Assembly (NCBI GenBank): GCA_016196035.1
Contig: JACPYM010000069.1
Location: forward strand, 38,112-102,111
Source: Acidobacteriota bacterium
GTDB taxonomy: Bacteria; Acidobacteriota; Blastocatellia; RBC074
DNA length: 64,000 bases
Direction: 5' to 3'
The stretch's first letter is position 1. The number at the start of each line of letters is the position of its first letter. Of this stretch, positions 55,488-63,917 are shown piece by piece. Made by a program: the position numbers and the translations under genes. The notes under the pieces were generated by a model. The model was not told the origin of the DNA, searched no databases, and saw only the letters and a list, made by a program, of their open reading frames with translations.

Positions 55488-56696
55488 ATGAAATTAGGGA
55501 TCGCGACAATCTGCCCGCATATTTTTCACGACGGGCGTTGGTGGTCATACGAACCGCTGGTGTTGGAGTTGAATGTCTGGAACGAACTGTTCGACCAACT
55601 CGTGATCGTCGCGCCGCAGGATCAAGGCCCGCCGCCCAAATTCTGGGCGCCCTATCAAAACTCCGCCACGATTTCGGTCATTCCCTTCCGCCAGGACAAA
55701 GGGCGCGGACTGGAGCAAGAGACCACTGCCCTGACAGAAGTCCCGCGCATGATTGCGGCGCTGGTCAAAGCGGCGCGGCAAACCGACGCGTTTCATCTGC
55801 GTTCGCCGTGCAGCATTTCGCTGCTGGGTTCGCTGCTGCTGCCGCTGTTGCAAGCGCGCTTGTGCGCCAAATACGCCGGGCAGTGGGGCGCGTATCCGGG
55901 CGAAGCGCGCAGCTATCGTTGGCAACGCGCATTGCTGAAATCCTTTTGGTGGCGCGGCCCGGTGACCGTCTATGGCGAATGGCCCGCCCAACCGCCGCAC
56001 GTCGTGCCGCTGTTTACTTCGGTGCTCAACCAGGAGCAACTGGCGCGCGCACAAAAGTCGGCGCAACAAAAAGCGCGGCGCAACGCGGATGCAACGGGCC
56101 TACGGCTGCTGTATGTCGGCAGGCTTTCGGCAGCCAAGAACGTGGACATCACCATCGAAGCCATCGCCCAACTCTGCGCACGCAACCTCGATGTAACGTG
56201 CGACATTGTCGGCGATGGCATTGAACGCGCGGCGTTGGAAAACCGCGTGCGCGAATTGAAGCTGCAAGAGCGCGTCAAGTTTGCCGGCAGCGTGGATTTC
56301 GAGCGCGTGCTGGATTTTTATGAACGCGCCGACGCCCTGGTGCTGGCGTCAGAAACCGAAGGCTGGCCGAAAGCGATTGCCGAAGCGATGGCCTTCGGCT
56401 TGGTTTGCATTGGCTCGGATCGCGGTCTGGTGCCGTGGATGCTGGGCGAAGGACGCGGTTTCGTCGTGCCGCCGCGCGATGTGCAGGCGCTCGCGGACGC
56501 CCTGGCTCCGCTGGCCGCCGCGCCCGCCCAGTTTGTCGAGATCGGCCAGCGCGCCGCCGCGTGGAGCGCTCATTATTCACTGGAAGGGTTGCGCGAGGCC
56601 TTGCGCGAATTGCTGAGCAAGTGGTGGCGTGTGACGCCCGATGCTTTTGCTTCAAACACATTGAAAACCAAATTGGCGGAGCAAAGCGGACGATGA
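55488..56696 (+). CDS. Glycosyltransferase family 4
   Basis: 402 aa. The donor domain carries LRLLYVGRLSAAKNVDITIE (~205) and E-x7-E in SETEGWPKAIAEAMAFGLVC followed by IGSDRGLVPWM. The N-terminal half begins MKLGIATICPHIFHDGRWWS and has an AKYAGQWGAYPGEARSYRW block, which suggests a specific subfamily. Sugar unknown. It overlaps the next gene by 4 nt (ATGA), the start of a tight four-gene run that ends at 60328. Confidence 0.92.
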   Translation: MKLGIATICPHIFHDGRWWSYEPLVLELNVWNELFDQLVIVAPQDQGPPPKFWAPYQNSATISVIPFRQDKGRGLEQETTALTEVPRMIAALVKAARQTDAFHLRSPCSISLLGSLLLPLLQARLCAKYAGQWGAYPGEARSYRWQRALLKSFWWRGPVTVYGEWPAQPPHVVPLFTSVLNQEQLARAQKSAQQKARRNADATGLRLLYVGRLSAAKNVDITIEAIAQLCARNLDVTCDIVGDGIERAALENRVRELKLQERVKFAGSVDFERVLDFYERADALVLASETEGWPKAIAEAMAFGLVCIGSDRGLVPWMLGEGRGFVVPPRDVQALADALAPLAAAPAQFVEIGQRAAAWSAHYSLEGLREALRELLSKWWRVTPDAFASNTLKTKLAEQSGR

Positions 56697-57820
56697 CATT
56701 GCCGGGCATTCTACAAATGACAGATACATTGGACGCGGGCGGGGCCGAGCGTGTCGCGGTGAATCTGGCGAACCTGCTGCCGCAGGAAAAATACCGCAGC
56801 TTCCTTTGCGCCACGCGCCGCGAAGGGCCGTTGGCGGAATTGGTCAGCCCGGCGGTCGGCAAGATTTGTTTGGCGCGCACGCGGCGTCTCGATCTGGGCG
56901 GCTTGCGCCGTCTCGTGCGGTTTATCAAGGCCCATCAGATCGAAGTGCTGCACGCGCACAGCACGGCCCTCTTTGTCGCCGTTCAGGCCGCGCTTTTTCC
57001 GCCCTACCCCAAAGTCATTTGGCACGATCATTTCGGCAGATACGCCATGGAAGAGCGCGCCGCCTGGTTGCACGGGCCGTTTGTGCGTCAGGCCAGCGGC
57101 GTCATCATCGTCAACCGCCAACTGGCCGCATGGGTGCAACAACGTCTGCGCGTGCCCGCCCAGGCGATTTGGTACGTGCCGAACTTCGTGGTGGAAAACA
57201 CGTCGAATGACGACATTCCACCTTTGCCGGGTCAGGCGGGCCAACGCCTCGTCTGCGTCGCCAATCTGCGCCCGGAAAAGGGACATCTGACCTTGATCCA
57301 GGCGCTCGCCAGTGTTGTGCAACAGGCGCCCGCCGCGCATTTGACCCTGGTGGGCGCGCACAGCAATCAGGAGCATTTGGCAAAGATCAACGCCGAGATC
57401 GCACGCTTGGGGTTGCAGGCGCATATCACGTTGGCCGGACATCAAAGCAATGTGGCGGCGTTTTTGCGCGGCAGCGACATCGGCGTGCTGAGTTCCTATT
57501 CTGAAGCCTTCCCGCTGTCGCTGGTCGAATATGGCAAGGCCGGGCTGGGCGTTGTCGCCACGGCTGTGGGAGAATGCCCTGCGATTTTGGAACAAGGGCA
57601 AGCGGGTCTGGTCGTGCCGCCGCGCGATCCGGCCAAACTGGCCGAAGCCCTGTTGACATTGCTAGCCGCACCGGAACGCCGCCGGGCGCTGGGAGAAACC
57701 TTGCGGGAACGGGTCAATCGGCTTTACACCGCCGACGCCGTGCTGGAACAAATTGGTCGCGTTTACGACCGGGTGTTGCAACCCCAGGTCGTCGCGGTTC
57801 GCGCCGCACAATCCTTATGA
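56693..57820 (+). CDS. Glycosyltransferase family 4
   Basis: 375 aa from ATG 56693; the longer open frame from 56405 overlaps the previous gene and is not used. It starts MTLPGILQMTDTLDAGGAER, with the AGGAERVAVNLANLL acceptor-side motif. The donor domain has RLVCVANLRPEKGHLTLIQA and E-x7-E in SEAFPLSLVEYGKAGLGVVA followed by TAVGECPAIL. It overlaps the ligase/polymerase gene by 4 nt. Sugar unknown. Confidence 0.92.
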   Translation: MTLPGILQMTDTLDAGGAERVAVNLANLLPQEKYRSFLCATRREGPLAELVSPAVGKICLARTRRLDLGGLRRLVRFIKAHQIEVLHAHSTALFVAVQAALFPPYPKVIWHDHFGRYAMEERAAWLHGPFVRQASGVIIVNRQLAAWVQQRLRVPAQAIWYVPNFVVENTSNDDIPPLPGQAGQRLVCVANLRPEKGHLTLIQALASVVQQAPAAHLTLVGAHSNQEHLAKINAEIARLGLQAHITLAGHQSNVAAFLRGSDIGVLSSYSEAFPLSLVEYGKAGLGVVATAVGECPAILEQGQAGLVVPPRDPAKLAEALLTLLAAPERRRALGETLRERVNRLYTADAVLEQIGRVYDRVLQPQVVAVRAAQSL

Positions 57821-59220
57821 TTCGAACTGTCGTCATCCCACTTAAAGCCCCCAGCTATCACCGCAAGACCGCGCGCGAGTGGGTGCTGGAATTGCTCAAC
57901 CAGGAAACGGTGCGCGTCGCGGCGCTGTTGTTGTTGCACGCCCTGCTCGGCCTCGTCCTGAACCTGTCGCCCGAGTTGGCCACGGCACATGCCGGGCTGA
58001 CGCTGTTGTTCGGCTTGTGGCTGGCCGTCTATGCCCCACGCTTAGAGCAGGTCGCCATGATCGGCGCATACATCACCGGCGCGGAAGTGCTCTGGCGCAT
58101 GTCAAAATCCATGCTGCCGTGGGAGTTTGGCAAGTACGCCACCATTGCGATCTTTTTTGTGGCGCTGCTGCGGCTGGGCAAACTCAAAGGGCCTATCCCG
58201 GCCTTCGTGTTTTTTATCTTGCTCTTGCCGTCAATCATCCTGCCGCTGGCGAATGTCAGCACGGATGTTTTGATGGATCAATTGAGCTTCAATCTTTCAG
58301 GGCCTTTGGCCTTACTGGTCAGCGTGTGGTTCTTCTCGCATTTGAAGACCACCGCGCAGCAATTGCATCGCATCTTGCTGGCCCTGATTTGCCCAATCTT
58401 CTCGGTCGCCGTCATTGCCCTGAAAGGCATTGTGACGGCCAAAGAACTGGTTTTCATCAACGATTCCAATTTCGCGATGAGCGGCAATTACGGGCCGAAT
58501 CAGGTGTCGGCCATTTTGGGGCTGGGCGCGTTGATGGCCTTGTATTGGGCTTTGGATGGCAAGCTCACGCGCTGGCTGAAACTTTTACTCTTGGCGGTGG
58601 CGCTTTATTTGACGGCCCAATGCGTCATGACGTTTTCGCGCACGGGGCTTTATCTGGCCCTGGGCGGCGCGGCGTTGGTGACGCTGTTCTTGATTCAAGA
58701 CCGCCGCTTGCGCATGCAAGTGCTGGGCGGCTTGCTGGCGATTTTGCTGCTGGCCGGCTTTGTGCTCTTGCCGCAGTTGGATAAATTCACCGAAGGCGCA
58801 CTGACCAAACGTTTCAGCGATACCTCCGGTTCAGGACGCAGCGAAATTATGCAGGAGGACTGGCGCATCTTTTCGGAAAATCCTCTTTTTGGCGTCGGGC
58901 CGGGACAAGCCAAGTATCACCTGCTCGGACGTTATGGTAGTGACGGCGAACATCAGGTCGCCGCGCACAACGAATTTGCGCGCCTGCTGGCCGAACACGG
59001 GATGTGGGGACTCGCCGCCATTTTGGTGCTGGTCTATTTGGGCTTACTGCATTTCAAACAAGCCCGCACGGCCAAAGGCCGGGCGTTAAACGCGGCACTG
59101 CTATTTTGGTGTTTCGGTTTCCTGTTTTCTACGGCGATGCGCGTGGTCGCACCCTCCTTTCTGTTCGGCCTGACAGCCCTCTTCATCCTGCCTGAAAAAT
59201 CTGAAAACCATGAGCGCTGA
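57817..59220 (+). CDS. O-antigen ligase/polymerase family membrane protein
   Basis: 467 aa from ATG 57817, overlapping the previous stop. About eleven to twelve hydrophobic helices are visible. The large periplasmic loop and the following helix hold SGRSEIMQEDWRIFSENPLF and GVGPGQAKYHL, then HNEFARLLAEHGMWGLAAIL, the conserved Wzy_C/WaaL motif with its functional His. It either polymerises repeat units (Wzy) or ligates the glycan to a lipid (WaaL); with an ABC exporter in the locus and no Wzx seen, a ligase role fits better (inference). It overlaps the next glycosyltransferase by 11 nt. Confidence 0.9.
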   Translation: MIRTVVIPLKAPSYHRKTAREWVLELLNQETVRVAALLLLHALLGLVLNLSPELATAHAGLTLLFGLWLAVYAPRLEQVAMIGAYITGAEVLWRMSKSMLPWEFGKYATIAIFFVALLRLGKLKGPIPAFVFFILLLPSIILPLANVSTDVLMDQLSFNLSGPLALLVSVWFFSHLKTTAQQLHRILLALICPIFSVAVIALKGIVTAKELVFINDSNFAMSGNYGPNQVSAILGLGALMALYWALDGKLTRWLKLLLLAVALYLTAQCVMTFSRTGLYLALGGAALVTLFLIQDRRLRMQVLGGLLAILLLAGFVLLPQLDKFTEGALTKRFSDTSGSGRSEIMQEDWRIFSENPLFGVGPGQAKYHLLGRYGSDGEHQVAAHNEFARLLAEHGMWGLAAILVLVYLGLLHFKQARTAKGRALNAALLFWCFGFLFSTAMRVVAPSFLFGLTALFILPEKSENHER

Positions 59221-60328
59221 AGCACATTTGCCTGCTGCACAGCCAGTCAAGTTCGGCCTGCTGCTGATTGGCAATTTCCTTTCCGGCGGCGGCGGCTTTC
59301 ATTGCTTTGGCGAAGATTTAGCCGCGCATCTGGCCGGGGCGGGCTGGCCCATCGTCATGGCTTCGCAAAAGCGCCGCAAGCTGACGCGCTTGCTGGATAT
59401 GCTCTGGACGGTTTGGCGGCGGCGGGACGATTACCGGGCGGCTTATGTAGAGGTCTATAGCGGCCTGGCTTTTTGCTGGGCCGAAATGGTCTGCTGGCTG
59501 TTACGGCGTTGCGGCAAGCCCTACATCCTGATGTTGCACGGCGGCAATTTGCCGGTCTTTGCGGGCCGCTGGCCGCAACGCGTGCAACGCCTCTTCGCCG
59601 CAGCCAAGCTGGTGGCCGCGCCGTCGCGGTATCTGCACGAACAGATGAAACCGTATCGCCCCGATTTGCTCTTGCTGCCGTCGGCCTTCGATTTGAAAGC
59701 CTATGTCTATCAGGAACGCCAGTGCCCGCAGCCAAACCTGATTTGGCTGCGCTCGTTTCATCACATCTATAACCCCGCGCTGGCCCCGCAAGTCTTGCAC
59801 CGCTTGCGCGCGACGTTCCCGCAAATCCACTTGACGATGTACGGCCCGGACAAAGGCGACGGCAGCTTGCAAGAGATGCAGCAAGTCATTGCGGAATTGC
59901 AGGTACAAACGCACATCAGCCTGCCCGGCGCGGTCACCAAACCGGAAGTCCCGCAACGGCTCAATCGCGGCGATATCTTTCTGAACACGACCAACGTGGA
60001 CAACACGCCCATGAGCGTGATCGAGGCGATGGCCTGCGGGCTGTGCATTGTTTGCACGAATGTCGGCGGCCTGCCTTATCTGTTGGAACACGAGCACGAC
60101 GCCTTGCTGGTGCCGCCCAACGATGCCGAGGCGATGGCGGCGGCGGTGCATAGAATTTTGACCGAACCGCAATTGAGCGAAACGTTGTCGCGCAACGCCC
60201 GCCAAAAAGTCGAGCAATGGTGCTGGTCGAAACTCCTGCCCCGCTGGGAAGAATTGTTTAGGTCCATCACCAAAAACCGCCAGAGCAACATCGCGCTCAC
60301 GAGTGCGCCAATCCAACCGCCCTTGTAG
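59210..60328 (+). CDS. Glycosyltransferase family 4
   Basis: 372 aa. The start ATG 59210 lies inside the end of the ligase gene. The acceptor side has FLSGGGGFHCFGEDLAAHLA and YILMLHGGNLPVFAGRWPQR. The donor side has E-x7-E changed to D-x7-E in NVDNTPMSVIEAMACGLCIV followed by CTNVGGLPYLL, a conservative change. Sugar unknown. It is last in the tight run from 55488; the CCACAGAGGCAC palindrome follows. Confidence 0.9.
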   Translation: MSAEAHLPAAQPVKFGLLLIGNFLSGGGGFHCFGEDLAAHLAGAGWPIVMASQKRRKLTRLLDMLWTVWRRRDDYRAAYVEVYSGLAFCWAEMVCWLLRRCGKPYILMLHGGNLPVFAGRWPQRVQRLFAAAKLVAAPSRYLHEQMKPYRPDLLLLPSAFDLKAYVYQERQCPQPNLIWLRSFHHIYNPALAPQVLHRLRATFPQIHLTMYGPDKGDGSLQEMQQVIAELQVQTHISLPGAVTKPEVPQRLNRGDIFLNTTNVDNTPMSVIEAMACGLCIVCTNVGGLPYLLEHEHDALLVPPNDAEAMAAAVHRILTEPQLSETLSRNARQKVEQWCWSKLLPRWEELFRSITKNRQSNIALTSAPIQPPL

Positions 60329-60375
60329 TCGCGAATTTATTCGCGCCGCACTAGGACGAATAGATTTCGGGACAT

Positions 60376-60492
60376 ACGCAAAACGCGAGCGAGGTTGCCA
60401 CAGAGGCACAGAGGCACAGAGTTTTTTTAGAGTTTTGGTGAAGCTCTCTGTCTGCCTCCGTGTCTCCGTGCCTCTGTGGCTAACCTTTGCGT
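60376..60492. repeat. Imperfect inverted repeat, CCACAGAGGCAC family
   Basis: The left arm 60393-60421 (GGTTGCCACAGAGGCACAGA) and the right arm near 60445-60485 (CCGTGCCTCTGTGGCTAACC) are imperfect complements; short outer arms ACGCAAA (60376-60382) and TTTGCGT (60486-60492) match the arrangement at 55.3 kb. The left arm includes a direct duplication GAGGCACA. It fills most of the gap before the CapK-like gene. Confidence 0.75.
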
Positions 60493-60531
60493 TACTACCA
60501 GGAGCGTTGCACTACCAGCCAGTAAATTACC

Positions 60532-61935
60532 GTGGGAAAACTCGATGCCATCTATGAAAAGTTGCCGGTGTGGGCGCAACACGCCGCTGTCAGCCTGTAC
60601 GGCTTGCACTGGTATCAGCGGCGCTTCGGCGGCGGGTACCAAACGGCACTGGCTGACTTTCTGCGCCGTGAACGGTTTTCCGTGCAGGAGTGGCAAGCCT
60701 GGCAAGCCACCGCGCTTAAACACCTGCTGACAGCGGCGGCACAACACGTGCCCTATTACCGCCAGCAGTGGTCAAGCACAGCGCAGCGCGCGGCCCTAGC
60801 AGGCAACCTCGAAGAATTACCGCTGCTGGAAAAAGACGCGGTGCGCGCTGACGCATACGCCTTTTTGCGCGACGATTGCCCGCGCCAGAAGCTGGAAACC
60901 TTTTACACCAGCGGTTCCACCGGCACCCCCATCGCCAGCCTCTGGACGGTCGAAGAGTTGCGCGCCTCGATGGCCGTGCGTGAAGCGCGTTCAGCCCGTT
61001 GGGCCGGGGTTTCCTTCCAACGGCCCCGCGCGACGTTCTCAGGCCGAATGGTTGAACCCAATCCTGCCAGCCAAGGGCCGTTTTACCGCTTCAATCTCGC
61101 TGAACGGCAGGTTTATCTTTCGCCTTTTCATTTGCGCCCCGACACCGCGCGGCAATACGTCGCGGCGTTGCACAAACACAAGATCGAATGGCTGACGGGC
61201 TACGCCGTCTCTTACCATTTGCTGGCCCAATTCATGCTGGCTGAAGGCATCGCGCCGCCGCCGTTGAAAGCCGTCATAACAACCAGCGAAAAAGTCACGG
61301 ATGAAATGCGCGTGGTGATGGAGCGCGCTTACGGCTGCAAGGTCTACGAGGAATACAGCACGGTCGAGAACGTGTTATTTGCCAGCGAGTGCGCGCACGG
61401 ACGGTTGCATGTCAGCCCGGATGTGGGCATCGTCGAAATCCTGCGGCCTGACGGCAGCCCTTGTGCGCCGGGCGAGGTCGGCGAAGTCGTGGCGACCGGT
61501 TTATTGCGTTGCACACAGCCGTTAATTCGGTTTCGCCTAGGCGATATGGCGGCCTGGGCAGAGCCGTATGCGCCCTGCCCCTGCGGCAAAGCCTTGCCGG
61601 TAATCAAAGAGGTCGTCGGACGCATCGAGGATGTCATCACCGGCCCCGATGGCCGCCAACTGGTGCGCTTCCACGGCATCTTCGTCAACCAGCCGCACAT
61701 CCGCGAAGGCCAGGTGATTCAAGAAGCGCTCGACCGCATCCGCGTCAAAATCGTGCCGGTCAACGGCTTTGGCGCGGCGGATGTAACCGAGATCGAGCAC
61801 CGCATTCAACAGCGCCTCGGTGCGGCGGTACAGGTCATCGTCGAACCGGTTAAAAGCATCCCGCGCACCGCATCGGGCAAATTCAAAGCCGTCATCAGCC
61901 TGCTGCCCCACAATGCAAAGGCCCCATCCAATTGA
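60532..61935 (+). CDS. CapK/PaaK-like adenylate-forming enzyme
   Basis: 467 aa from GTG 60532. The ATP-binding loop FYTSGSTGTPIAS (~125) and RFRLGDMAAW, GRIEDVITGPDGR (~365) and RTASGKFKAV are phenylacetate-CoA-ligase-type motifs. CapK-type homologues are frequent in capsule and exopolysaccharide loci, where they are thought to activate an acid that decorates the glycan; the acid here is unknown. It heads the last sub-operon and overlaps the GT2 gene by 4 nt (TTGA). Confidence 0.85.
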   Translation: MGKLDAIYEKLPVWAQHAAVSLYGLHWYQRRFGGGYQTALADFLRRERFSVQEWQAWQATALKHLLTAAAQHVPYYRQQWSSTAQRAALAGNLEELPLLEKDAVRADAYAFLRDDCPRQKLETFYTSGSTGTPIASLWTVEELRASMAVREARSARWAGVSFQRPRATFSGRMVEPNPASQGPFYRFNLAERQVYLSPFHLRPDTARQYVAALHKHKIEWLTGYAVSYHLLAQFMLAEGIAPPPLKAVITTSEKVTDEMRVVMERAYGCKVYEEYSTVENVLFASECAHGRLHVSPDVGIVEILRPDGSPCAPGEVGEVVATGLLRCTQPLIRFRLGDMAAWAEPYAPCPCGKALPVIKEVVGRIEDVITGPDGRQLVRFHGIFVNQPHIREGQVIQEALDRIRVKIVPVNGFGAADVTEIEHRIQQRLGAAVQVIVEPVKSIPRTASGKFKAVISLLPHNAKAPSN

Positions 61936-62960
61936 GCGACCACAGTCTTTCGGATAACAACGCCCTGCCCTTTGTTTCGGTGGTGATGCCCGTGCGCAAC
62001 GAAGCCGGCTTCATCGCGCGCAGCCTGGGCTGTGTGCTGGCGCAGGATTACCCGCGCGAGTGTCTGGAGATCATCGTGGCCGATGGGCGCTCAACCGATG
62101 CAACGAGAGAGTTGATACAGCAGTGGCAAGCAGAGCATTCAAATTTGCACTTGGTAGATAACCCGGGACAGATCGCGCCCACCGGGTTGAATGCCGCAAT
62201 TGCCCACGCGCGCGGCGAGATCATCGTGCGCGTGGATGGCCATTGCGAGATCGCGCCGGATTACGTGCGCAACTGCGTCAGGCACCTGCGCGAAGAGAAT
62301 GTCGAAGGTGTCGGCGGCCCGCTCGAAACCATCGGCACGACCCTGATGGCCGCCGCCATCGCCGCCGCGATGAGTTCGCCGTTTGGTGTCGGCGGTTCAG
62401 CCTTTCGCACGATCAAAGACCGCACGCTGCTGACGGACACGGTTGCCTTCCCGGCCTACACGCGCGCCGCGCTCCAACGCGCCGGGCGCTTTGATGAAGA
62501 GATGGTGCGCAACCAGGATGACGAATATAACTACCGGCTGCGCAAACTGGGCGGGCGGATTCTGCTGGCGGCGGATGTGCGCGCGCGCTATTACAGCCGC
62601 AGCTCGCTGCAATCGCTCTTCAAACAGTATTTTCAGTACGGCTATTGGAAGGTGCGCGTGTTGCAAAAACATCCGCGCCAAATGAGCGCGCGGCAGTTCA
62701 TCCCGCCGCTGTTCGTCGCGTCGCTGGTTGTCGCGTTGCTGCTGGCGGCCCTCACGTCATGGGGCTGGTTGTTGGCAGCGGCGCTGGTGGGAAGTTACGC
62801 GCTCGCCAATCTAGCCGCGGCGGTTTTGACGGCGGCGCAATCCGGCTGGCGGCATCTGTTCTTATTGCCGCCGGTCTTTCTCGCGCTGCACCTCAGCTAT
62901 GGTGCGGGCTTTCTGACAGGCTTAATCAAATTTGCGCGCTACTGGCGGGCCTCATCATGA
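61932..62960 (+). CDS. Glycosyltransferase family 2 with membrane tail (ExoA-like)
   Basis: 342 aa from TTG 61932, overlapping the stop of the CapK-like gene. The GT-A domain starts VSVVMPVRNEAGFIARSLGC, with IIVADGRSTDATRE, the metal-binding DxD-like VRVDGHCEIAPDYVRN and the acceptor-site NQDDEYNYRLRKLGGRILL. The last ~90 residues form about three membrane helices. The arrangement resembles succinoglycan ExoA. An inverting transferase is expected; sugar unknown. It overlaps the methyltransferase gene by 4 nt. Confidence 0.92.
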   Translation: MSDHSLSDNNALPFVSVVMPVRNEAGFIARSLGCVLAQDYPRECLEIIVADGRSTDATRELIQQWQAEHSNLHLVDNPGQIAPTGLNAAIAHARGEIIVRVDGHCEIAPDYVRNCVRHLREENVEGVGGPLETIGTTLMAAAIAAAMSSPFGVGGSAFRTIKDRTLLTDTVAFPAYTRAALQRAGRFDEEMVRNQDDEYNYRLRKLGGRILLAADVRARYYSRSSLQSLFKQYFQYGYWKVRVLQKHPRQMSARQFIPPLFVASLVVALLLAALTSWGWLLAAALVGSYALANLAAAVLTAAQSGWRHLFLLPPVFLALHLSYGAGFLTGLIKFARYWRASS

Positions 62961-63667
62961 CAACACGGCAGCCGCCGCAATCTGATCTGGAACGCTTGCG
63001 GGCCGAATATGCGCGGCGTCAACAAACTGCCGCTGGGGCCGACAAATACTCCCTATTCCAGCCCGGCCAGCTTTTCATGATCCAGCAACGACAACGCGCC
63101 CAACTGGCGCTGTTGGCCCGCGCAGGCTGGGCGTCACTGGCGCACAAACGCATCCTGGAAATCGGCTGCGGCGCGGGCGGCGTCTTGCACGAATTCCTCT
63201 GGCTGGGCGCAACGCCCTCGTTATTACACGGCGCGGAACTGCTGGAATGGCGCTTGGCCGAAGCGAAAGCGGCGACCCCACATCTGCCTTTAGTCCTAGC
63301 CGACGGCCAGCAATTGCCGTATGCCGACGCCAGTTTTGATCTAGTCGCGCAATACACCGTCTTCAGTTCCATCCTCGACACTCAGGTCAGGCAAGCCATC
63401 GCCGCCGAAATGCGCCGCGTGTTGCGACCAGGCGGCCTGATCCTTTGGTACGACTTCTGGACGAACCCCTTGAACCCGCAAACGCGCGGCATCCGCAAAG
63501 CCGAAATCCGCGCGCTCTTTCCGCATTGCCAATTCAGTTTCAAATGCCTCACCCTGGCCTCACCACTTGTCTGCCGGCTCGCGCCCTATTCCTGGCTGGC
63601 CTGCCATCTGCTCGAACGTTTGCGCGTCTTCAATACGCATTACCTCGTTGCCATCCGCCCGCGTTAA
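62957..63667 (+). CDS. Class I SAM-dependent methyltransferase
   Basis: 236 aa from ATG 62957 (ATGA overlap with the GT2 gene); the longer open frame from 62645 is not used. The SAM motif I ILEIGCGAGGVLHEFL is at ~66-81, motif II LHGAELLEWRLAEA, motif III LPLVLADGQQLPYADASFDL and the motif GGLILWYDFWTNPLNPQT follow, as in Methyltransf_11/UbiE-like enzymes. It probably methylates a sugar or a lipid carrier-linked intermediate (inference). Last gene of the locus; a short hairpin follows. Confidence 0.88.
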   Translation: MTTRQPPQSDLERLRAEYARRQQTAAGADKYSLFQPGQLFMIQQRQRAQLALLARAGWASLAHKRILEIGCGAGGVLHEFLWLGATPSLLHGAELLEWRLAEAKAATPHLPLVLADGQQLPYADASFDLVAQYTVFSSILDTQVRQAIAAEMRRVLRPGGLILWYDFWTNPLNPQTRGIRKAEIRALFPHCQFSFKCLTLASPLVCRLAPYSWLACHLLERLRVFNTHYLVAIRPR

Positions 63668-63699
63668 TTCCTGCCTCAAACTGTTTCTTGCCATTAACT

Positions 63700-63716
63700 G
63701 AGCGCGAACTGCGCTC
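63700..63716. terminator. Small hairpin between convergent genes
   Basis: GAGCGC (63700-63705) and GCGCTC (63711-63716) form a 6-bp stem with loop GAACT, between the methyltransferase stop and the stop of the convergent receptor remnant. It is weak and no strong T-run follows; a terminator role is only possible. Confidence 0.35.
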
Positions 63717-63719
63717 ATC

Positions 63720-63917
63720 TCAAAAAAACAATTTGGCCGCGAGTTGAATGATGCGTGGGTCACGGGCGCTGCTGTAATCGCCGAAGAGTGTACCGAGCGC
63801 GCGTTTTGCGAAGTCAGTCGCGGGGCCGTTTGGATTTGTGCAGTCAGCCCCTGGTATGACGATGGCCCGCCCGCTAAGAAAATTGCAGTAAGTGCCGCGC
63901 CTGGTTGGGAAAAAGAT
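63720..63917 (-). pseudogene. 3' remnant of an Oar-like TonB-dependent receptor gene
   Basis: Reading the minus strand to the TGA at 63722-63720 gives about 60 codons without a start: FPTRRGTYCNFLSGRAIVIP, GADCTNPNGPATDFAKRALG, TLFGDYSSARDPRIIQLAAK, LFF. The ending DPRIIQxAxKxxF with a terminal Phe is the last outer-membrane strand of acidobacterial Oar-like TonB-dependent receptors with a carboxypeptidase-regulatory N-domain. Upstream the frame degenerates at a GGGGTCAGATGT motif (63921) and meets a TAA at 63941-63939, so the receptor body (normally ~1000 aa) is missing, cut away by an insertion or deletion at about 63918. Confidence 0.7.
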
